A stretch of 6,020 nt of DNA from Gammaproteobacteria bacterium (GTDB taxonomy: Bacteria > Pseudomonadota > Gammaproteobacteria > Steroidobacterales > Woeseiaceae). Both the position numbers and the translations under genes were made by a program. Positions 1 through 5,560 of the stretch are shown piece by piece. The notes under the pieces are model-generated. The model made no database searches. It was given only the letters and a program-made list of their open reading frames with translations, and had not been told where the DNA came from. The DNA lies in assembly GCA_003645495.1 (NCBI GenBank), contig QNFK01000136.1, positions 1 to 6,020 on the forward strand, given 5' to 3'. The stretch's first letter is position 1. Every line of letters starts with the position of its first letter.

Positions 1-87
1 AACGGCATCAGCTTCAGTCACACCGTCACACCAACCGGAACGATTCATACGTATTGGGTTGATATAGCAGGTTGTGCTGTCGATTGA
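1..87 (+). CDS. Possible 3' end of a truncated CDS, unknown product
   Basis: Frame 1 is open from the window edge for 28 codons and ends in TGA at 85-87. The other two plus frames close earlier, near 60-66. The peptide is rich in Thr, Ser, Gly and His, has a WVDIAGC stretch and ends in AVD, which would suit the beta-rich end of a secreted or periplasmic domain. I do not recognise the family. An open run of 28 codons can occur by chance, so this is a weak call. If real, the gene would converge on the decarboxylase, with about 75 bases between their stop codons. Confidence 0.3.
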   Translation, partial: NGISFSHTVTPTGTIHTYWVDIAGCAVD

Positions 88-165
88 GCAACGATCACGG
101 AAAATAGATGGAATACAAAATCTCATAAAATAACGGAGAAAACAATAAGGTACAGAATATACCTA
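88..165 (-). terminator. Weak terminator-like hairpin after the decarboxylase
   Basis: AGGTA (148-152) and TACCT (160-164) form a five-pair stem with a seven-base loop that overlaps the decarboxylase stop codon. Read on the minus strand, the stem is followed by a T-rich but interrupted stretch (TATTGTTTTC). The stem is short and AT-rich, so it would be a weak terminator at best. The rest of this AT-rich interval shows no other clear signal. Confidence 0.22.
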
Positions 166-1668
166 ATGTTTATTCTTGTTACGATCAATGCCACGTGTAA
201 CTAACTCTGTGCCGATTTCGATCACGCCCGCAACCAGGGCCGCGAAATCGGAGCGCCTGCTGCGGTGATTGCAAATGGCTACCCGAATTGAAAACTCGCC
301 ATTGAGGACGGTGGATGAGGGTGCGGCGATTCCGCGCTCATGCAATAGCATGAGGATCTCAGCGTTCAGGTCTTCAAGTTCTTTTGCCGGGACCGCATCA
401 TCAATAAATCGAAAATTGACAATATTCATTGCCGTTGGCGCCATGAGCTCAAGCCGGGGACTGTCATCTACCAGCCGGGTCAGATACGCAGCCAGTTGAA
501 TGTTTTGCCCGATTTGTTCTCCGTAACGATCAGAGCCTTCTGTTTTAAGCGCAGTCCAGGCGCGCAGCGCCTTGAAGGAGCGTGATAATTGCACGCCGTA
601 TTCGGAAAAATTAAGCGGACCTGACGCCAGGCCACGATCAAACGCACGCAGATATTCTGGTGTCACCGAAAAAGTGTCCTTATGCAATTCGGCAGACCTG
701 ATCAGCACACAACCACAATCGTATTGCACGTAGAGCCACTTGTGCAGATCGAACGCCAGGGAGTCTGCACGTTCGAGTCCGTCAACGAAGTGCGCATATT
801 CCGGCGACAGTTTTGCGAAACCACCAAACGCTGCATCGGCATGCAACCAAAGTCTTTCCTCTGCAGCTACATCGGCAAGCTGATGGAGCGGGTCGATGGC
901 AGCCGTATTGACGGTGCCGGCGTTGGCAATGATGCACGCTGGCAATTTGCCGGCAGCACGATCAGCTCCTATGGCGTCCTGCAATGCATCAACATTAATG
1001 GTGAAATCGTCCATCACCGGCACCAGATGCAATGAGTCGGAACCCAGTCCGAGCAATTCAATAGCCTTGCGGACTGAGGAATGTGTTACGGTTGACGCGT
1101 AATACATGAGTCGCGGATGGTTGCTTGTGTCAACGCCGGTCTTGCGTAAGTCATAAGGTGCGATGCTTGTACGTGCAACGGCCAGCCCAACGAGATTCGC
1201 CATGGAGCCGCCGCTAACTAGGAGGCCACTGGCGTCGGTCGGATAACCCAGCAGGGTCTTGAGCCAATTCAATAATTGCAGCTCAACGTAGGACGAGGAC
1301 ACTTCGTCGAAGCCAAGTCCTGCAGAGTTCATTGCCGAGGCAACCAGGTCTGCTATCAGTTGTGTGGCAGTTCCCGTGCCACCGACCCAGCTCCAGAAGC
1401 GTGGGTGCACATTGCCGGTGGGATAGGGCAGGATATGTTCGTGAATCTGTGCATACACCTCATCCCGCGGTGTACTTTGCCGCGGCACTCCCTCGTCGAA
1501 AAGTTCCCTGGCGGCTGCAGGCAAAGGTTGCCACGCCGGCTGCTCACGAATGGTCTGCAAATACTCGATCATGTCGTCGAATGCCCGATGTCCCAGATCG
1601 CGTAACGCTTCCCAATCGTCCGGGTCAAGCGAGCGCTCCCGGTTATCGTTTGCCTGTTCGTGTCCCAT
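163..1668 (-). CDS. PLP-dependent group II decarboxylase (aromatic-L-amino-acid decarboxylase-like)
   Basis: A cytosolic enzyme expected to remove the alpha-carboxyl group of an amino acid using pyridoxal phosphate; the substrate cannot be told from sequence. At 501 residues it is a normal length for the family. Visible motifs are an HPRFWSW block (88-94), SGGSMANL (152-159), THSS with the ring-stacking His196, HADAAFGG with Asp278 (pairs with the pyridine nitrogen), and DLHKW with the Schiff-base Lys310. Tyr339 in TPEYL lies 29 residues after the lysine, the same spacing as Lys303-Tyr332 in human aromatic amino acid decarboxylase. Keeping both His196 and Tyr339 argues for decarboxylase chemistry rather than the aldehyde-synthase variants, in which one of these residues is replaced. 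A C-terminal ICNHRSRRSDF block is typical of bacterial members. The ATG at 1668 follows an AGGGTGA ribosome site. No transporter or partner gene is adjacent, so the physiological role is open. Confidence 0.93.
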   Translation of the reverse strand: MGHEQANDNRERSLDPDDWEALRDLGHRAFDDMIEYLQTIREQPAWQPLPAAARELFDEGVPRQSTPRDEVYAQIHEHILPYPTGNVHPRFWSWVGGTGTATQLIADLVASAMNSAGLGFDEVSSSYVELQLLNWLKTLLGYPTDASGLLVSGGSMANLVGLAVARTSIAPYDLRKTGVDTSNHPRLMYYASTVTHSSVRKAIELLGLGSDSLHLVPVMDDFTINVDALQDAIGADRAAGKLPACIIANAGTVNTAAIDPLHQLADVAAEERLWLHADAAFGGFAKLSPEYAHFVDGLERADSLAFDLHKWLYVQYDCGCVLIRSAELHKDTFSVTPEYLRAFDRGLASGPLNFSEYGVQLSRSFKALRAWTALKTEGSDRYGEQIGQNIQLAAYLTRLVDDSPRLELMAPTAMNIVNFRFIDDAVPAKELEDLNAEILMLLHERGIAAPSSTVLNGEFSIRVAICNHRSRRSDFAALVAGVIEIGTELVTRGIDRNKNKH

Positions 1669-1702
1669 ATTGCGTCACCCTGTTCATGGTCAGGTTTGTA
1701 AG

Positions 1703-1737
1703 GATAAGAATTATCAACCCTTCTTCGATCTGGCCAA
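1703..1737 (-). promoter_or_regulatory. Candidate promoter of the decarboxylase with a palindrome over the -10 box
   Basis: On the minus strand, TTGGCC (plus-strand 1732-1737) and GATAAT (1710-1715) are separated by 16 bases. They match the sigma70 -35 and -10 consensus at four and five of six positions. The -10 box is one side of the small dyad GATAA-GAA-TTATC (1703-1715), a possible operator. Transcription would begin around 1703 and give a leader of about 35 bases. The -35 match is only moderate, and short AT-rich dyads are common. Confidence 0.4.
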
Positions 1738-1841
1738 ATACACAGTTATGAAGTTGCGTTGCTTGCACAATTTGGCTCTGGATCGCATTGTCATGCAGCA
1801 TTCTCCCGCTGCGATTGGCGTTTTGCCGGTTGCTTTCAAAT

Positions 1842-1845
1842 GAGG
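1842..1845 (+). promoter_or_regulatory. Ribosome binding site selecting a TTG start
   Basis: GAGG within TGAGGACC lies eight bases before the TTG at 1854. No ATG occurs in frame near the N-terminus. The earlier in-frame TTG at 1788 has no recognisable ribosome site. This site is the main reason for placing the DUF4440 gene start at 1854. Confidence 0.55.
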
Positions 1846-1853
1846 ACCATACC

Positions 1854-2336
1854 TTGATCGCAGATTTTCTATTGGTGATAGCAGCCGTGTCCGCCACCGA
1901 CGCTAGCGTTGTGCAAGAGGTTATATGCGCAGAAACAGCCTTCAGCCGTGCGGCCGAAGTACGGGACAAGGCGCTTTTCCTGAGTTTCGTTGATCCCGAT
2001 GCGCGCTTCGTCAGCAGCCGGATTTCCCGGGGCAGGGCGGAAGTCGGCGAGGCGTGGGCGATATTTTTCGAACCAGGCGGCCCGCAAATGCGCTGGCGTC
2101 CCCGGGTTGTTGCAGTGTCGAGTGACGGCAGTCTTGCAATGAGTCGTGGACCGTACCGCTCGGTGACTCTGAATGCTGATGGTGAGCGCATTGAGTCCTG
2201 GGGGACTTTTATTTCTACCTGGCGGCGAAACCCGGACGGTGATTGGCAGGTGCTTTTTGATACCGGGGCCGATGCCGGAATGACACCGACGGAGGACGAT
2301 CGGGCGACGCTCGAAGATGAACCAGAGTGCCCGTGA
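1854..2336 (+). CDS. DUF4440 / NTF2-like (SnoaL-type fold) protein, probably exported
   Basis: A 160-residue protein from the TTG at 1854. The N-terminus IADFLLVIAAVSATDAS resembles a short signal peptide. The body (about 20-140) matches the DUF4440/NTF2-like pattern: a helix with ETAF, a DPDARFVSS strand, a WRPR block near 80, a GPYRSV strand near 99, and the C-terminal WGTFISTWRRNPDGDWQVLFDTG, which is typical of these cone-shaped domains. Members bind small ligands or have no known activity, and no catalytic residues can be assigned here. The tail (141-160) is acidic and probably disordered. The signal peptide lacks the usual basic n-region. An ATG at 1840 in another frame would supply MRTIP just before it, so a one-base deletion near 1850 is possible. 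The start could also lie at TTG 1788, giving 182 residues. The gene appears to be transcribed alone. Confidence 0.78.
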   Translation: MIADFLLVIAAVSATDASVVQEVICAETAFSRAAEVRDKALFLSFVDPDARFVSSRISRGRAEVGEAWAIFFEPGGPQMRWRPRVVAVSSDGSLAMSRGPYRSVTLNADGERIESWGTFISTWRRNPDGDWQVLFDTGADAGMTPTEDDRATLEDEPECP

Positions 2337-2422
2337 TAGCCGGCTCGTATTTAACATAAGCTGTGTGCCTGGGGACGTATCAGGCTGTAAGTTACTGACT
2401 TGATTAGCAGATCTTGCGGTAT

Positions 2423-2451
2423 TTGACCTTTTGATCAGGTGATATCATAAT
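2423..2451 (+). promoter_or_regulatory. Sigma70-type promoter of the SPFH operon
   Basis: TTGACC (2423-2428) and CATAAT (2446-2451) are separated by exactly 17 bases and each match the sigma70 consensus at five of six positions. The predicted transcription start is near 2458, leaving a leader of about 24 bases that contains little beyond the ribosome site. This is the best promoter in the window. Confidence 0.7.
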
Positions 2452-2465
2452 GATATCGATCTGAT
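2434..2465. promoter_or_regulatory. Palindromic operator candidate overlapping the -10 box
   Basis: GATATCAT (2441-2448) and ATGATATC (2450-2457) form a perfect dyad around one central A. A second, nearly concentric pair, ATCAG (2434-2438) and CTGAT (2461-2465), extends the symmetry to 32 bases. The inner dyad contains the -10 box and reaches about to the predicted start site, where a bound repressor would block RNA polymerase. Only part of it would be transcribed, so a DNA-binding role fits better than an RNA hairpin. The Arc-like protein of the same operon is an obvious candidate ligand, but this is inferred. Confidence 0.6.
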
Positions 2466-2467
2466 GC

Positions 2468-2474
2468 AAAGGAG
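2468..2474 (+). promoter_or_regulatory. Ribosome binding site of the SPFH gene
   Basis: AAAGGAG ends seven bases before the ATG at 2482. The in-frame ATG at 2464 lies upstream of this site and has none of its own, so 2482 is the better start. Confidence 0.8.
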
Positions 2475-2481
2475 AAATGCC

Positions 2482-3351
2482 ATGATTCGCGAAAAAGAAA
2501 GAAAAGTACCGTCCGGGTACCTGATGCTGGTGGTGCTGTTGGCTGCGCAACTGGCAGCATTTTATGGCGTTTTCCTCAACCTCCGGGCCATATCCATTCC
2601 CGGGATTGTGGTTACCGTAGTGATTAGCATAATGATCCTTATTCTGTGGGCCGGTTTTTTCATGGTGCACCCAAACCAGGCGCGCGTACTGCAGCTTTTT
2701 GGCGCCTACGCCGGGACGGCGAGGGAGCCGGGGTTGCGCTGGGCCAACCCGTTCTACACCAAGAAAGCGGTGTCGACCCGGGTCAGAAATTTCGAAAGTG
2801 GCCAACTGAAAGTCAATGACTCACGCGGCAGTCCTATCGAGATCGCTGCAGTGGTTGTCTGGAAGGTGGTTGACACGGCGGAGGCGATCTTCGAAGTAGA
2901 TGATTTTGAGGAGTTCGTTAACATTCAAAGTGAATCCGCTTTACGCAACCTGAGTACAAGCTATCCCTATGAGCCACACGAAGGCGAGGGCGTAGCTTTA
3001 CGCAGCCATCCGACGGAGATCGCACACGCGTTGCGCAAAGAAATACAGGATCGCCTGGAGGAGGCCGGTGTGAATGTGCTTGAGGCACGTATCAGTCACC
3101 TTGCCTATGCACCGGAAATTGCAAACGCGATGCTGCGCAGGCAGCAGGCCTCGGCAATTATTGCAGCAAGGACACAGATCGTTGCTGGCGCCGTGGGTAT
3201 GGTGCGCATGGCGCTTGAACAATTGAAGGCTGAAGACGTGGTCGAGCTCGATGAGGAGCGCAAGGCCGCAATGGTGGGGAACTTGCTGACCGTGCTGTGT
3301 AGTGAGGAGGCGGCTCAGCCGGTCCTTAATACCGGGTCATTGTATTCCTGA
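2482..3351 (+). CDS. SPFH/band-7 domain membrane protein
   Basis: A 289-residue member of the stomatin/prohibitin/flotillin/HflK-C superfamily, expected to form oligomeric scaffolds on the inner membrane. A short basic N-terminus (MIREKERKVP) precedes two hydrophobic segments (about 12-34 and 41-61). The SPFH domain follows at roughly 62-230: VHPNQARVLQLFGAYAGT opens it, with GLRWANPFY near 84-92, a strand set through IEIAAVVVWKVVD (119-131), and EEAGVNVLEARISHLAYAPEIANAMLRRQQA (193-223), the usual end of the domain. A helical C-terminal part (224-275) ends in PVLNTGSLY, an ending I associate with this two-membrane-segment bacterial subgroup. No NfeD-type protease lies next to it, unlike many stomatin operons; instead an Arc-like gene follows after 49 bases. 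The start at 2482 is set by the ribosome site just before it. The precise role is unknown. Confidence 0.9.
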   Translation: MIREKERKVPSGYLMLVVLLAAQLAAFYGVFLNLRAISIPGIVVTVVISIMILILWAGFFMVHPNQARVLQLFGAYAGTAREPGLRWANPFYTKKAVSTRVRNFESGQLKVNDSRGSPIEIAAVVVWKVVDTAEAIFEVDDFEEFVNIQSESALRNLSTSYPYEPHEGEGVALRSHPTEIAHALRKEIQDRLEEAGVNVLEARISHLAYAPEIANAMLRRQQASAIIAARTQIVAGAVGMVRMALEQLKAEDVVELDEERKAAMVGNLLTVLCSEEAAQPVLNTGSLYS

Positions 3352-3400
3352 CGAATGGTCGAATCGATCTGACATTGTGATGTGAAAAAATGAGCATGCA

Positions 3401-3586
3401 ATGAGTTCACGTAAGGCGTTCGCGCTTCGAATAGACGAGAAAACGCTAACGGCAATGCACCGTTGGGCAGAAGACGATCTGCGCAGTCTTAATGCGCAGA
3501 TCGAGTTCGTATTGCGGGATGCCTTGCGTAAAGCGGGCCGGATGCGAAAAGACCAGCCGGCCGCAGATAAAAGCAAAGATGATTGA
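3401..3586 (+). CDS. Arc-type ribbon-helix-helix DNA-binding protein
   Basis: A 61-residue protein that aligns well with phage P22 Arc. AFALRID (6-12) would be the DNA-contacting beta-ribbon, TLTAMHRWAEDD the first helix, and RSLNAQIEFVLRDALRKAGR the second helix; RSLNAQIE corresponds to RSVNSEIY of Arc. Such proteins bind palindromic operators as dimers or pairs of dimers. A charged, probably disordered tail (MRKDQPAADKSKDD) follows. The gene starts 49 bases after the SPFH stop with only a weak GAG ribosome site (3392-3394), so it may rely partly on translation from upstream. The preceding ATGAGCATGCAATGA contains two tiny ATG-to-stop reading frames ending on the start codon. No toxin gene is adjacent, so an antitoxin role is not supported. 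A local autoregulator acting on the palindrome at 2434-2465 is the simplest inference. Confidence 0.85.
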   Translation: MSSRKAFALRIDEKTLTAMHRWAEDDLRSLNAQIEFVLRDALRKAGRMRKDQPAADKSKDD

Positions 3587-3617
3587 TCAACTGGTTGGGT
3601 ACTGTTATTAACTAACT

Positions 3618-3773
3618 ATGAACCTCTTGTCCCTCATCCTGATTGCGCTGGCACTTATCGTCGTAGTTTGCGTTTTCTACGTTGCCTGGGAACTGTCCTC
3701 TGACGATCTGCACTCAAACAAAAAGAAAGAACCGGGCGAATCGAAAGAGTCAAAAGATTCACCCGGTTCCTAG
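3618..3773 (+). CDS. Small single-pass membrane protein (51 residues), unknown function
   Basis: An ATG at 3618 opens a 51-codon frame. Residues 1-24 (MNLLSLILIALALIVVVCVF followed by YVAW) form one strong hydrophobic segment. The rest is a hydrophilic tail rich in Lys, Glu, Ser and Asp with a KKK cluster at 35-37. The basic tail and uncharged N-terminus suggest the C-terminus faces the cytoplasm. It starts 31 bases after the ribbon-helix-helix gene on the same strand, so it is probably the last gene of the SPFH operon. I see no strong ribosome site (only TAACTAACT upstream), and I recognise no family. The hydrophobic N-terminus argues for real coding. The last 15 codons also encode an antisense hairpin that seems to terminate the DUF3300 gene, and part of the tail sequence may be shaped by that. 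Confidence 0.6.
   Translation: MNLLSLILIALALIVVVCVFYVAWELSSDDLHSNKKKEPGESKESKDSPGS
3716..3769 (-). terminator. Intrinsic terminator of the DUF3300 gene
   Basis: GAACCGGGCGAATC (3729-3742) and GATTCACCCGGTTC (3756-3769) pair over 14 positions with a single C-A mismatch around a 13-base loop. Read on the minus strand, the stem is followed directly by TTTCTTTTTGTTT (3728 down to 3716), a good U-tract. It starts about 42 bases after the DUF3300 stop codon. On the plus strand no T-run follows the hairpin, so it should work in the minus direction only. It lies wholly inside the coding sequence of the 51-residue peptide. Confidence 0.75.
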
Positions 3774-3810
3774 GCCGGCAGTCCATCTGAGGTAATTGAC
3801 CGCGGGATTT

Positions 3811-5445
3811 CTATTTTCGCTCGCGGTTTCGTCCCCTTGTTGACGATTCCTTGCGGCTTGGTTTGCCCGCCGATTCGCCTCGACTTGAAGACTGCCTCGC
3901 AGCTCGTTGTGCCGGTGCACGTTGCTGTGGTGCCGCTGCCGCGACGCGTTGCGGCCGGGGAGCGGTACGCTGCGCAGCAGGACGAGTCGGCGAGCGCTGG
4001 GCAACAACCCGTTCACTTTGCCGACGAGTCGCGGCCCTGGCTGGTGCCGTTTGCCTGGTATTGGCAGACGTTGCGCGGCGCTGATTCGATCCCGTGTTAT
4101 TTGCGCGCACCGGTGCGGCCTGGCTGTTACTCGCTACGCGTCGCGTAGTGACCGGGGCCTGTTGGCCACGTCTGGTGTTGTCAGCAGCAGGCCTGGAACG
4201 TGTGGCTGAGGGGCGCACTGTGTCATTACCCCGGCGCTCACGAAACTGAATACCAGTCTGATTCCGTTGTGCTGGTGTTCTGCTATTGCTCCGGTCACGG
4301 CGATTACCTGCCGTCGTTGCGACGCGCGTCGGCCGATTGTTACTGGCAACAGCAGTACCGGCAGTGCTGCGATTTCTTTCGCGCAACCCCAGGTCCATGC
4401 GGCCGTTATTGCGCACGCTTGTGCGGTTGCGAGTTTGTGTGACGCTACCTGGCGGATAGTGCCGGTTACGCACACGGCTTGTACTTGAATAAGGCCGCGA
4501 ACCGCTACGCTGACGTGGACGCCAGTAGTCGCCATCACGATGGTTGTACTGCGAAGTCCGGTAGCTGTTGTTCACATAGTAATTGTTATAGACGTGCACG
4601 CTGGGACGACGATAGTAGTGTCCGTAGTAATGGTGTCCGTAATACGGGTGACCAAAGTAACTGGGGTGATACACGTGCAGGTAATGGTTTGACCAGCCGA
4701 TCGTAAAGGCCGTGGTCACGCCCCAGAAATAACCGGATGCGAAGTGGTGCCCGACAGGATACGGGTAGTAATAAACCGGGTACGCGCGCGGGTAGTAGTG
4801 ATATACCGGTTGCGGCTGGTAAACGACCACCTCGGCCGGCTCATAATAAGGAACGTAAATGATCTCCTCATCGGCGGGTTCGATTTCGATCGCGCCCTCA
4901 TCCAGGCTTACTGTCTGGTATTCGTCCGACTTAAGGTTACCAGCGGCATAGGCGCGATCACGAAATAATTCCACTGCTGCGATGACGCCAGCCTGCTGAC
5001 TGATGACGGCTTCACCCAGGCGCCAGGTCCAGTCGATGTCGTCATCCATCATTTGCACGACTTCCGGATAATTTACCAGTGCAGTGACAGACTCATCCCA
5101 GGATTCGTCCGGCTTGAGGGAACTGTCCGACTCCAGCTGCTGCAGAAAACGCGCCGCCTGGACGATCTCCAGCGGATAGGTGGATGCAGGCAGGACAATT
5201 GCGAGCAAGTCATCGGGATACAACGCAATCGGCCCGACCAGCTCTTCCAGCTCAGTGGAGGACAACGGCGCCGAATCCTCCAGGGATTCACCCTGAGGGT
5301 AGCTTTCCTCTGCCAACGAGGCGATGGGTTTGCCATTCTCGTCAACCGGAACCTGCGCCACAACAGCGCCTGACGCAAATACGAGCAACGTCATGAGCAG
5401 GAATGGATTGCTATTCGTGTGCACTTTGGTCGATTGCGTATTCAT
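3811..5445 (-). CDS. DUF3300 domain secreted protein with His/Tyr-rich and Arg-rich C-terminal regions
   Basis: A 544-residue exported protein of unknown function. Residues 1-30 are a signal peptide with a hydrophobic core (FLLMTLLVFASGAVVA) and a likely signal peptidase I site after VVA at 30; there is no lipobox cysteine. The DUF3300 domain covers about 65-210, with the hallmark ELVGPIALYPDDLLAIVLPA (68-87), STYPLEIVQAARFL, YPEVVQMMDDDIDWTWRLGEA (126-146), RAYAAGNL, and EIEPADEEIIYVPYYEP (187-203). Residues about 209-300 are extremely rich in Tyr and His, including GHPYY-GHHYY-GHYY (265-278). From about 309 to the end the chain is low-complexity, dominated by Arg, Ala, Thr, Ser, Gln, Asn and Pro, and strongly basic, so probably disordered. 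The strong AGGAGG site (5452-5457) lies six bases before the ATG. The gene appears to stand alone, ending at the hairpin at 3716-3769. Confidence 0.9.
   Translation of the reverse strand: MNTQSTKVHTNSNPFLLMTLLVFASGAVVAQVPVDENGKPIASLAEESYPQGESLEDSAPLSSTELEELVGPIALYPDDLLAIVLPASTYPLEIVQAARFLQQLESDSSLKPDESWDESVTALVNYPEVVQMMDDDIDWTWRLGEAVISQQAGVIAAVELFRDRAYAAGNLKSDEYQTVSLDEGAIEIEPADEEIIYVPYYEPAEVVVYQPQPVYHYYPRAYPVYYYPYPVGHHFASGYFWGVTTAFTIGWSNHYLHVYHPSYFGHPYYGHHYYGHYYRRPSVHVYNNYYVNNSYRTSQYNHRDGDYWRPRQRSGSRPYSSTSRVRNRHYPPGSVTQTRNRTSVRNNGRMDLGLRERNRSTAGTAVASNNRPTRVATTAGNRRDRSNSRTPAQRNQTGIQFRERRGNDTVRPSATRSRPAADNTRRGQQAPVTTRRVASNSQAAPVRANNTGSNQRRATSANTRQTAPARAATRRQSERVVAQRSPTRPAAQRTAPRPQRVAAAAPQQRAPAQRAARQSSSRGESAGKPSRKESSTRGRNRERK
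4612..4653 (-). repeat. Short tandem repeat encoding Gly-His-x-Tyr-Tyr units
   Basis: About three degenerate copies of a 15-base unit (GTGTCCGTAGTAATG, then GTGTCCGTAATACGG on the plus strand) encode GHPYY, GHHYY and GHYY within the DUF3300 gene. They mark local expansion of the His/Tyr-rich segment. Confidence 0.6.
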
Positions 5446-5451
5446 CTTGAG

Positions 5452-5457
5452 CCTCCT
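5452..5457 (-). promoter_or_regulatory. Strong ribosome binding site of the DUF3300 gene
   Basis: A perfect AGGAGG on the minus strand, six bases before the ATG at 5445, fixes the start. Just upstream, CGCC (5469-5472) and GGCG (5478-5481) can form a four-pair hairpin. No convincing -35/-10 pair was found between here and 5560. Confidence 0.8.
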
Positions 5458-5560
5458 GGCAATGCGCGCGCCTTGCAGGCGGGCGATTAGTCATCTTGGT
5501 ACACAGAATAACGCCGCCTAGCTGAACGGAGCCTTAACCTAGTCGACAATAATAATCGTC

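Larger units (their letters stand above)
1669..1853. other. Divergent intergenic region
   Basis: These 185 bases separate the minus-strand decarboxylase from the plus-strand DUF4440 gene and must carry the 5' signals of both. Besides the candidate minus-strand promoter, a poor plus-strand pair (TTGCAC at 1763-1768, then CATTGT 17 bases later) can be found, too weak to call. No convincing small gene or RNA is visible. Confidence 0.5.

Noticed and set aside
1643..2357. Long minus-strand open frames (1643-2191 and 1869-2357) opposite the DUF4440 gene
   Set aside because: They overlap the plus-strand gene that has recognisable DUF4440 sequence, and their translations show no domain, signal peptide or ordered composition.
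2404..2805. Minus-strand open frame opposite the SPFH 5' end
   Set aside because: It is antisense to a clearly recognised SPFH coding sequence and covers its promoter; its translation has no familiar features.
3401..3773. Toxin-antitoxin pair made of the Arc-like protein and the micropeptide
   Set aside because: The order would be antitoxin then a membrane peptide with no toxin-family similarity, and the Arc-like gene is tied to the SPFH gene instead. Nothing in the sequence supports a toxic activity.
3837..4538. Several open frames on both strands across the DUF3300 tail
   Set aside because: The GC-rich, Arg/Ala/Gln-biased codons of the tail leave few stops in other frames. Their translations are low-complexity shadows.
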